Below are positions 55,701-64,000 of a stretch of DNA of 64,000 bases, piece after piece (position 1 is the stretch's first letter; every line of letters starts with the position of its first letter). The stretch comes from Drechmeria coniospora (lineage: Eukaryota; Ascomycota; Sordariomycetes; Hypocreales; Ophiocordycipitaceae). The notes beneath the pieces were generated by a model. The model worked only from the letters and a program-made list of their open reading frames with translations, was not told where the DNA came from and made no database searches. Made by a program: the position numbers and the translations under genes. The stretch covers positions 1,550,001-1,614,000 of the forward strand of contig NC_054389.1 in assembly GCF_001625195.1 (NCBI RefSeq). Direction: 5' to 3'.

Positions 55701-56044
55701 TCTCATTCGAAACGCGCCCCGTCGGATGGGACGAGTCAGCTTGCCCCTCAGCCTCCCAGGAACTGCGTCATTCTCATACGTCAGGCGGCAACCCCACTGC
55801 TGCCTCATCGTCCGCCGCTTCATGCTACCACTTTACAGGCAATTATACAGGAGTCTGGGTGTATATTTACTTACCATCCCATCCCAATACTCGCCATCCC
55901 ATCCCACCTCATCCTCCATTCACCTTCGCTTTCCTTCCATCCACCGGTAGCATCGATGCCATACTGACCGACGGGCGACTCTTGGCGACATAGAATCAAA
56001 GTAGCATCGAACTTCAGAACCCCGTGAACTAAAAAACCAACACC

Positions 56045-57256
56045 ATGGAGCTCACGAACATCCAACGTGCCATCGTCGGCAACGGCGTCGGCGATGGCAC
56101 CCCCGTGTACGAGCTCCCAAGCTGGACTTTGCTCGTCCTCCTCGTCGATCTCATCATCCTCGTCCCCGTCTACCTTGTCGTGAGTTTACTCCTCATCCTC
56201 GCCCTTCTCCATTTCTTCTTCCTTCGCCATGACCTCTTCTCCGGTGCCCTTCTTGTTTGCCGTCGCCGCTTGCACACTGCCCTGGGAAAACCTACTGACG
56301 AATCTCTCCTTAAGCTCAACTACACGTTCAAGGCCGTCTATCCCGTCTTCGCCATGGTTGAGAACGAGAACCCTCCCGCCTACGAACCCGTGGCCAGCCT
56401 CGACGAGGAGTCACCCGCTGCCGCCAGTGAGATTTCCCAGCCGCAAAAACCCGCCGTCGGAGACTCCCGCGCCGTCACCTCGTCCATGCGGGCCATCAAC
56501 CGCCTCCTCAGGGCCTCCGGTGGCTTCTTCGCCAACTTTCGCGGCCTCAGCTGCGCACTCGCCCAATCTGTCACAACCTCCGCCCTGATGAGCGTCTTCG
56601 CCGGCGCCCTCGGTCGTCGCTTCACCCCCGTCGCCAACCTCCTCGCCGCCCTCGCCCTCGTTCAGCTCAGTACCGCCTGGGTTCACATCGTCATCTCCGA
56701 GCCTTCGCCCAGCCACTTCTGGCAGCGCCTCCCACCCTTCAAGCGTACCTTCCATGCCACTTGGAGGCCCGTCACCTGCTACTGGTTCGCCGCCGAGCTG
56801 TCTCGATGGATTCCTCTCGGCCTGGCCGCCGCCATGGGTCTACGCATTCCTAATATGAACGGCTGCAAGCACCTGAACATGGACGAGCTCAACGGCGCCT
56901 TCGTCGCCAAGGGCGCCGTCATCATGCTCATCACCGTCGTCTGCTCCCTGTTCGTCATGATCCCCGCCAACGTCATCCTCGTCCGTGTCCAGGCCTCGCT
57001 GCTCCCCGTCGATGCCGACACCACCATTCCCTTTGACCGATCCTTCGGGGGCAAGGTCGAGCCCGTCGTCGTCAGCGGCGTCGGCTACGTTTCCATGACC
57101 GATGCCTGGGCCACCTTTAGCAAGGCCGCCTGGCGCCGCCTCCTTCTCCTCTACGTCAAGATTTTCTTCGTCACCATGACCAGCCTGCTTCTCATCGCCA
57201 CCCTCCTCGTGCCCCAAGCCATCATGCTGGCCAGGCACTCAACCCGCGTGGACTGA
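56045..57256 (+). CDS. Multi-pass membrane protein of unknown function
   Basis: Read as two exons, 56045..56179 and 56315..57256, giving 358 aa; without splicing, the same frame is open and gives 403 aa. I favour splicing: GTGAGT donor, CTGAC near 56295 and TTAAG acceptor join VPVYLV to LNYTFKAVYPVFAMVE. Hydrophobic segments: WTLLVLLVDLIILVPVYLV, GALGRRF followed by VANLLAALALVQLSTAWVHI, WIPLGLAAAMGL, VIMLITVVCSLFVMIPANV, and LLLYVKIFFVTMTSLLLIAT. ENENPPAYEPV contains PPAY, a PY motif of the kind recognised by WW-domain ubiquitin ligases such as Rsp5. Relatives in Hypocreales are often labelled ubiquitin carrier proteins, but I see no E2 fold. Function unknown. Confidence 0.78.
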   Translation: MELTNIQRAIVGNGVGDGTPVYELPSWTLLVLLVDLIILVPVYLVVSLLLILALLHFFFLRHDLFSGALLVCRRRLHTALGKPTDESLLKLNYTFKAVYPVFAMVENENPPAYEPVASLDEESPAAASEISQPQKPAVGDSRAVTSSMRAINRLLRASGGFFANFRGLSCALAQSVTTSALMSVFAGALGRRFTPVANLLAALALVQLSTAWVHIVISEPSPSHFWQRLPPFKRTFHATWRPVTCYWFAAELSRWIPLGLAAAMGLRIPNMNGCKHLNMDELNGAFVAKGAVIMLITVVCSLFVMIPANVILVRVQASLLPVDADTTIPFDRSFGGKVEPVVVSGVGYVSMTDAWATFSKAAWRRLLLLYVKIFFVTMTSLLLIATLLVPQAIMLARHSTRVD

Positions 57257-57987
57257 GTCCTGCTCAAATGGCATTCGGCCGTAGCATGCCTTTTCGTTCG
57301 ATAGAAATAGCTTCCCCCTTGATGAATGCTTTGGGAGGCGCGTCTCTATCCTTCGGTCGATGAGAGATTTCTGTACATGGTTGCCATTTAAGCTGATTGA
57401 TCGGCCAGCGATTTGTCAAGACTGTAGACGGGAAATGCAGAGCAAGCTCGTGCTTTCCAAGCAAGATCAATTCACCACATCAACGCAACGTTCGTTGTCC
57501 GTCAATATACTGCCTTGAAATGACCTATTTCTAATGGATGCGTGAGCTCTACAATCGTAACTGCCACACCAGACAACCTCCGCACCCCATCGGACCGTGA
57601 CCAAGCGACATTAAAAATCATCCTCAACGCGCGCATAACTTGTAATCCCTTGGCACGGTTCCGTCATCGCCATGTCGTAATGAACATCCCGTATGTACGC
57701 GTCGTCTTTTCCCAGCGCCTTCGTCTCGCTTCTCGAGGTAGTCGTAAATCCAATCGTCGTCAACCATTTCAGCGTAGGGGATGGCTCGTTCCACCGGACC
57801 CTCGCAAGCAGAGGCACAGCCGGAGGGTAAGGAGGGGGAGCGGTGGGAGATTGTTCTGCCGTTTTCGGGTATAAAGGAGCCTGCGAAACGGGGCTGTTGG
57901 AGGTGAGAGATGTACAACAGGAAGCCGGACCGTGAGGCATGTGGCTGTCTAAATGGCATTGATGCCAATGCAACGACGCTTGGATAT
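57257..57987. other. Convergent 3' region, no supportable gene
   Basis: 730 bp between two convergent genes. Open frames on the minus strand (57611-57973) lie downstream of the kinesin stop and show no motif. Confidence 0.45.
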
Positions 57988-60891
57988 CTACGCCTTGTTG
58001 AAGAACCAGCTGCTCCGTTTGTTCGACGCTCCTTCGTTCTGGAGGCCTTGGATCGTCGGAACGGTTGGCGCGTTGTCGCCGCCGCCGCCCCGCAGGGGTT
58101 TCGCGATCCGGCTACCAGCGCTGGCAAAGTTGAAGCCGGTGCCGCCGATGCCAAGTCCGCGAGTGCTGGTGCCCGCCTTGGCCGCTTCCAAGCGTTCCTT
58201 GACCGAGGCGAGCTGGACCTCAAACCTAGTGGGACACGGTCAGTGAGTGCTCGCACCTACGGTGGGCGTGATGCATACTTGTGGTTGGCAGCTGCCATCT
58301 TCTCTTGACTGTCTTGGAGGAGGCTCTCCAGGCTCTGGATGCGCTCGTTCCTCGCGATGAGCTTGCGCTCGGCGATGGCAACCTCTTTCTTAAGAGCCGA
58401 GTTCTGCTCGACCAGTTGCCGCTGCACCTGGGTAAGCTGCTCCAGGTTCCTTTCCAAAAAGGCCATCTTCTTCTGCTGGGCACGGTTGTTGGACGACCTC
58501 AGCACGTTGTTGTACTGCTCACGCGTCTCGTCGAGCGATATTTCCAGCTCCACCACACGCTCGCACCGGTTTTGAAGGTCGCGCATGAGGCTCTTCTTCA
58601 TGATGTCGAACTCGGCAATCTGCTGATGAACCGTCTTGCCGTTGGCCGTCGGCGTCGAGGTGCCGGACTTGATGCGCTGCTGGAGGCCCTCCATCAACGT
58701 CCTCATCCGTGCGTTTTCCGACGCCTTCTGCGCCATCTCCGCCTTGAGCTGCTCGACAAGCTGCACCTGTGCCGCCAGGCGGTCGGTGTACGCATTCTCG
58801 AGACGCGACTTGACCTCCTCGACGTCGCTCTCGTCGAGGTTGCGCGTCAACACGTCCTCGTACTGCCGCTGGACCGCCTCGAGCCTATCCTCGAGCTCTC
58901 GTCTCCGCAGGGCATGCATGTCACCGGTGGAGGCGCCGTACATGGACAGCTCTGCCTGCCGGACGATGCCCTGCGTCTCGACCAACTTGGCTCGGAGGGT
59001 GTCGAACTGGTCGGGCGCGATGCTCTCGCCGAGCTTGCTGTGCTCGTGGAGAGCGTCGATGTGCTGGATCGCCTGCTGAAGCGAGCGCTCGTTGTCGCCA
59101 AAGACGTCGCCGCCGAGGTCGAAGCCTGCCATCATCTCCGCCATCTTCTCCGCCTTCTTCTTCTCCTTCTCGCCAATCGCCGCCCCGGTCTCCTTGGCGC
59201 TCATGGTGACGTTCAAGAATTGCTGCTTGACGTCGTCCAGCTCGGTGGTGAGCTCCGAGTTGGCCTCCTTGAGCGCATCCGTCGTGATCTGTGCCTCCTT
59301 GCTCTCAAACGTCAACCGTTCGAGCTGCATTTTGAACTCGTTCACCTCCGTCGTGAGCCGCTCATTCTCCTTGCCCAGCTTGCTGTCGTGATCCTTGAGA
59401 TAGGCCATCTCCTCCTTGGTCTCGCAGAGACTCTTCTCGGCCGCCGTCGCCATCGTTTCTTTCTCGGCGAGCTGATCCTGCAGTTCGTTTTCCCGTCGCA
59501 GGAACTCCTCGCGCTCGTCCTTCTCCAGCAGCAGGCTGGGCGTGGCCGAACGATCGGAGAAGCCGGGCGTCTCCGATCGGCTGTCGGGCATCAGCCGGGA
59601 TGGGGTGGCCGGACGATGGAATCTCGCATCGGCCCGGGCGCCCGCCACGCCGTCGGCGGCGGCTGGCTGGGCCCACCTGTCCTTGGGAACGGCTTCTCCG
59701 GCGCGCCAGAGCTGGATTTCGCCCTCGAGATTCTGGATGTAGCTTTCAAAGTTGGTCACCTGGCCCTGGGCCTTCTTCAGCAGCGATTTGAGCTCGGCCG
59801 GGCTCAGCTCGGCGTTGACCTTGGCCTTGTTCTTGATGGACTTGGCACGGGTGCCGAACCTCAGCGTGCTCAGCGTCTCGGCGTCGTTGTAGCTGCTGGG
59901 GGAGCAGTTGATGATGAGCGTCGTCCGGCTGTTGCCTCCGAGCGATTCTTGCAGGATCCGCGTCAGCTTGGAATCTCGGTACGGGATGTGCGAAGATTTC
60001 CCGTCGGTCAGGGCGTTGATGACCATGCCGAGCGCGCTCAAGCTCTTGTTGATCTTCTTTGCTTCCTCGAGCGTCTGGCCGCTGGCGCCCGTCTTGCCGA
60101 CCTTTTCGCTGCCGGCCAAGTCGACGAGGAACAGCTGGCCGCTCTTGGCCGAGCCGGTCTCGACGTTCTTCTGCGTGATGGTGATGACGAAGATGGAATG
60201 CGACCGGGACGACTCCTGGTTCATGTTGGTGGCGGCAACGGCACGCGCGTTGCCTCCCCTTCTCATGACCTCGTAGACCTCCTGCACGCTCGAGACGTAG
60301 ATTTCGAGCAAGCCCTTGACGTAGACTCCACGGTTTTTCTCCTCGTGCACGGGCAGGTTATCGTTTTGCGGCGCCAGCAGATCTCGAATTCGCTCCATGT
60401 AGATTTCCATGTAGCTCACGCGGACGGTATACTCTATCGTGCTGGGGCTCGACATGATGCTGGCGAATATCTGCTCGACGATGCGCGGTATGACACCTCG
60501 GCCCTCGTCGTCGTCGATGTTGGTGCCCATCATGGTGTACGACTTTCCGGCGCCCGTCTGGCCGTAGGCGAAGACGGTGCCGTTGTAGCCATTGAGGATG
60601 TCGTCGACGGTGGGTCGAATGGAGAAGTCGAAGATGTCCTGCTGCTTGCATCCCATGTCAAAGACCTTGTCGAAGGTGAAGGAACCTTGGGCCTCCCTGG
60701 ACTGGAAGAGGAGCGAGCAAACGTTAGCCAGGCTACCGCCGGGGCGCGAAAGGCCGGGACGGAGAGTTCCATACATCAAGGGTGCAAGAGTCATCCGAGC
60801 TGAATGACACGATCGGTTTGCCGCCAGACTCCAGCTCGATCCGGTTCTGGGGCCGGAACCGGGCCACGACCTTGATACTATTAGCAGACAT
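57988..60891 (-). CDS. KIN1: Kinesin-1 heavy chain
   Basis: Three exons (60891..60775, 60701..58279, 58225..57988) giving 925 aa, typical for fungal conventional kinesin. Plus-end-directed motor for vesicles and, in hyphae, secretory cargo and dynein delivery to tips. The motor domain starts MSANSIKVVARFRPQNRIEL. P-loop GQTGAGKSYTMMG, switch I NQESSRSHSIF, switch II LVDLAGSEKVGKTGASGQ and the neck region LRFGTRAKSIKNKAKVN are present. Long coiled coils follow, with a hinge-like Pro/Ser segment (SDRSATPSL). Exon 3 encodes the tail with SAGSRIAKPLRGGG, the IAK autoinhibition motif, and ends SSWFFNKA. A long G-rich tract lies upstream. Confidence 0.95.
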
Positions 60892-61097
60892 GATGGCGCT
60901 GTGGGTTCGGCAGCGACGTCGCGATCATGAGGTGCGGTTCGAGCCGGCAATCGAGGGACGTCAAGTTCGGCGAGACGTCGACGAGCGAGATGGCCGGAGG
61001 TACGGACGCGAAGCCCGCGAGGATGGGGGAGGGAACGAGCCCAACACCAGCCACCAGGCAGCGCGATGAACACGGTGAAGCCTCGGAGGGTGGGGAA

Positions 61098-61120
61098 GGG
61101 GGGGGGGGGGGGAGGGGGGG
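61098..61120. repeat. G-rich homopolymer tract (G15 A G7)
   Basis: About 210 bp upstream of the kinesin start, C-rich on the coding strand of that gene. Confidence 0.9.
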
Positions 61121-61685
61121 TTGTTTGGGAGCTGTGAAAGGCGGCACGAAAATCGATTGATGGCTCCCGTCGACGATTGTGCACAAGTAAGCTGCCGCTG
61201 CCGTCGCTCTCTCGCGGAAAAAGCAAAACTTGGAGGTGCGGGACAGGAGCAAGGCGTGCGACCCTTGAAGCGTTGGTGATGCAGATTGAGGTGATGTTGC
61301 GGAGGGATGTGCCGCCGCCAAACGGCCAAGTACATATTATTGAGTGCCTGGGGCTTATTTACGAACTAGCGCTGGCACTCTTGACCTCGGATTCGATACC
61401 TCTGCCTTGGTATCTTTCAAGTACCACGTCGTACTAAAATCATAGGGCGCCCGTGACTCGGAGTACAGGATCGGTACTCCCCGCGCACGTACCGGAACGA
61501 ACCCGCAGCGCGTCTCAGGCACCTGATTCGTACCATTTTACCACCCGTAGGTGCCCATGCCTCGTTTCAACAGTGTTTCTCTCGTAGCTGCGGAATGGCT
61601 TCACGAGTTGAAGGATCGAACACAGCAACGATGTCGCGAAGCGTTGGAAGAAAATGGTTTCCGACTGTCAGTCATGTTTTTACCT

Positions 61686-62400
61686 TGACACTTGGATGTA
61701 CACTGTACATGTACGTACACTTGTAGAGTGAATTGGTGCAGTGTGATGTTGTCCAGTGTGCTGAAAGTACATGTGCCGTACGTGTCTTAGTACTTACAGC
61801 GGCACAGCACTGCACGGTGCGTTGGTCTTACCGGTTTGCATGAATGACCCCCACAGTACACAAAGGCTTTGAAAGCTAATCTCGTGGACCCTTCCAACGC
61901 GGTGTCAAGCACCAGTAGGAGAAGAGTTATACTGTATGCAGTACCTACGTACTATTAAGGTAAGTACAGTATGTACTTGCACTCCGTACTTGTAGCCTGT
62001 ATTCTAAGGTTCGCTGTAAATGCAGGACAAGTAATACATGTTCCTGCAGTACATGTACAAGTAAGTGTACGTGTACAGTTCTCGTCCAGTACGGGACCTC
62101 CACTCAAGTCAAGTGTCAGGCGCTGTAAAGAAGTAATAACAAGCAATTACTAAGTAATAATACTAGTAGTACGTACGGAGTACATGTACGGAGTACTTAC
62201 AGTACGTCTTCGTCATATCAAGTCTTCTTACGTCACCCCCACATGCCAATAGTCCGGTTGACCACGTTGAGACTGCAAATTGTCTCCCCTACGTGTGCTT
62301 ACTGTACAGTTACTCTGTACTCCGTACATTGTATAAACATTCGCCTTTCCTCAAATCCGAACGGTGTATTATTACTTCGTGCTTAAGTACTTGTACAATT
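61686..62400. repeat. GTAC-rich repeat island L
   Basis: The longest island: GATGTACACTGTACATGTAC, GTAAGTACAGTATGTACTTG, CAGTACATGTACAAGTAAGT, GTACGTACGGAGTACATGTA, CGGAGTACTTACAGTACG, CTGTACTCCGTACATTG. A small island follows at 62625-62705. Confidence 0.8.
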
Positions 62401-62624
62401 ACAACGAATACACCTACACCTACTCCGGTACATTTTCAGCAATATATCCTTGAGAGCATTATGCTATGCAGGACTGGGTCCAAGGCATTCGGTGCCGAGT
62501 AGGTATTTGGCAGGGCAGGGATCGTAGTTTTATCACGTGGAACCACAGCATGCCAGCCAAATGCTGCGGTTAGTTATTGAGTAGTCTGCAATAATACGGC
62601 AATGAGACGTTGTCAGCTAATTAC

Positions 62625-62705
62625 CTACTACGAAGTACAAGTACATTACCGGTGTGCCGTGCAAGAACAAATACGTGTATACGTGTACTTGAAGTATAGT
62701 ACTAA
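62625..62705. repeat. GTAC-rich repeat island M
   Basis: ACGAAGTACAAGTACATTAC, GTATACGTGTACTTG and GTATAGTACTAAGG in about 80 bp. Confidence 0.6.
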
Positions 62706-63008
62706 GGCACGAGCACACGGGGCGAGCACGACAGATTATTCGTGAACAATGGCAAGTCTTGCCGAACTCAAATTCGAAATCAATACCATCAACATGGCGA
62801 CTTTCTACTAAGCGCAACCCATGGTATAATCAGTCCAACAATTGCACCAAAACGCCAGCAACTCCTCTACCAATGCGTCCACATTTGGCCAGGTCCCATT
62901 TCCCCGGGACATCTGCAACCTCTACTGTAAGCGCGTCGGCACCCACGAAAGCCAGACCACGTGACTCCGAGATCGGCGGCGAAGAACTCAAGCTGCATTC
63001 CTGGCTGC

Positions 63009-63650
63009 CTAATCCTCCCAGCTTTTCTCCACCGTCTCGCGGACCCGTTTCGTGTACTCCTTTCGGTTGTCCTTGTATAGGTTCGAGGCTTCGACGTTGG
63101 CCGGGGATCCAGTGTTCGGGTCGTTAAGTAAACTGCGTCAACGTCAGCGACCATGCGGCGGGGGGGCGACGAGTCCGCGGCGGTTGCGGCTGCGCACCTC
63201 TGGATACTGGTCAGGACGGCGGCGACGTCGTAGGTGGGGCTCCATCGATTTTGTAGAATGTCCAGGCAGAGCTCGCCGGTGGCATAGACGTTGGGGTGGA
63301 ACATTTGACTGATGAACTTGACCTGGGGCGGCTTGTTGGGGTACTGCTCCTCGAACTGCATCACCAGCCTGAACGTGCCATCCTCAAAGGGCGTGTCGGC
63401 CGGACCGATGATGACGGCATTCCTTGACGGCGAAAAGTCAGCTCACGACTTCACCGCACGAGGGCCGAGGGGAAAGGCGAACCAAGTCATGACGTTGTCG
63501 GGAATCGGCGACGCGGACACGCCGGCGGGGGGGTCCGTCTGCATGCGCTGCAGGACGGTCAGACGGTTAGCGGCGAGGCAAGGCGCAGAAATCAGGGCGG
63601 CCGCGCACCTTGAAGTCGCGCATCAAGCGGCGCCGGGCAGCGGTAGACAT
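63009..63650 (-). CDS. RAD6: Ubiquitin-conjugating enzyme E2 RAD6 (UBC2)
   Basis: Four exons (63650..63609, 63547..63483, 63422..63198, 63132..63009) giving 151 aa, exactly the RAD6 length. It acts with RAD18 on PCNA in post-replication repair, with BRE1 on histone H2B, and with UBR1 in the N-degron pathway. [20 protein letters not shown] is the canonical opening. The UBC fold includes [15 protein letters not shown] with the catalytic cysteine C88, preceded by [28 protein letters not shown] is assembled across intron 3 and [11 protein letters not shown] follows. The C-terminus is short (SWED), without the acidic tail of S. cerevisiae, as usual in filamentous fungi. Confidence 0.97.
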
Positions 63651-64000
63651 GGTGCTATCGGGGGTTGCGGTTGACGATTGATGGCTGGCGGTTGTGGCGA
63701 GAGTTGCCGCGCCGAGGGATGTCTTGAGAGCAAGGATGGAAGGAGTGAATCGCTTCCTCCCGGTTTATGATGCTTTTTATCTTGGCGAGAAGAGCTACTA
63801 TCTGTCTTTCCGGAAGGTCGGATGGTAGACCGGTGGCCAGCGACGTGCAGGAGTTGCAATGGATGGGTTTGGTCATCGACGTCGAGGTGCGCAATGTTGG
63901 TGTGGATTAAATGGACTGGAGCCAAAGGGCACCCACCGCCAATGACGGTGCTGCAAAAATACCGACCAATCATCGAGCCGCAAGCCAAAGTGACGAGTCG
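63651..64000. promoter_or_regulatory. RAD6 upstream region
   Basis: 350 bp to the window edge, promoter and leader of RAD6. No other gene can be supported. Confidence 0.5.

Larger units (their letters stand above)
54252..56044. promoter_or_regulatory. 1.8-kb divergent gene-free region PPM1/membrane protein with repeat islands
   Basis: Islands at 54440-54845 and 55495-55700 and scattered GTAC words between them. The final 300 bp before the membrane protein ATG are C/T-rich leader-like. No gene supported. Confidence 0.5.
60892..63008. other. 2.1-kb gene-free region upstream of kinesin and downstream of RAD6
   Basis: Contains the G15/G7 tract (61098-61120) in the kinesin upstream region, a long GTAC-rich island (61686-62400) and a smaller one (62625-62705). 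Short open frames only; nothing recognised. Confidence 0.5.

Noticed and set aside
58281..60803. 840-codon open frame on the plus strand opposite kinesin
   Set aside because: It is antisense to a fully assigned kinesin-1 gene; GC-rich codon third positions keep the opposite strand open. Composition is Leu/Arg/Val-heavy with no motif.
61177..61437. 86-codon open frame upstream of kinesin
   Set aside because: No motif, and it sits between a G-rich tract and a repeat island.
1..64000. Secondary-metabolite or other co-ordinated gene cluster, CRISPR array, intact transposon
   Set aside because: Genes are mixed housekeeping functions. No polyketide/NRPS/terpene enzymes, no regularly spaced direct repeats, and no transposase or reverse transcriptase were seen.

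Overview
The window is nuclear DNA from a filamentous ascomycete, most likely a hypocrealean Sordariomycete. Genes carry short introns (mostly 48-90 bp, GT...AG, with CTAAC/CTGAC-like branch sites), coding DNA is GC-rich, and the proteins read like Hypocreales versions of conserved eukaryotic genes. The exact species cannot be named from the sequence alone. I saw no prokaryotic operons, CRISPR array, rRNA, convincing tRNA, or intact transposon.

Layout: a partial ribokinase (minus) enters from the left edge, followed by a RIB7-type riboflavin reductase (minus), a CUE/AlkB-like/GRF dioxygenase (minus) and PEX7 (plus). A mitochondrial DEAD-box helicase of the MSS116 type (minus) is followed by a 2.1 kb gene-free stretch. 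INCENP/SLI15 (minus) and condensin SMC2 (plus) then share a divergent promoter. Next come a MOSC_N-domain protein that looks C-terminally truncated (minus), the STRIPAK subunit MOB3 (minus), a ZNG1/CobW GTPase (plus), the CCR4-NOT subunit NOT2 (plus), a Cue1-like ER protein (plus), a small SANT/Myb-like protein (minus), a DnaJ protein (minus), a large FUSC/ArAE-type membrane protein (minus), the AP-2 sigma subunit (plus), a double zinc-knuckle protein (minus), the ESCRT regulator IST1 (minus), the HtrA-like protease NMA111 (minus), SPT3 of SAGA (plus), leucine carboxyl methyltransferase PPM1 (minus), a multi-pass membrane protein (plus), kinesin-1 heavy chain (minus) and the E2 enzyme RAD6 (minus).

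For almost all genes I rebuilt exon structures by hand; every model given keeps frame across its junctions. The genes do not form a biosynthetic cluster or a single system. They are mostly housekeeping functions: chromosome segregation, transcription and mRNA turnover, trafficking, ubiquitin, peroxisome and mitochondria. The only clear functional pairing is INCENP-SMC2.

Between gene blocks lie islands rich in the tetramer GTAC, built from recurring words such as GTACGGAGTAC, AGTACATGTAC and AAGTACTT, including three exact copies of the 16-base palindrome TACTCCGTACGGAGTA. They recur in at least 13 intergenic regions and never inside the coding exons I modelled. This is the most unusual non-genic pattern in the window. 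Other points worth checking are a GC-AG intron in SPT3, a 12-nt microexon in the ZNG1 gene, a stop-free intron of length 3n in a membrane protein gene, and twin zinc knuckles, one of them split by an intron.
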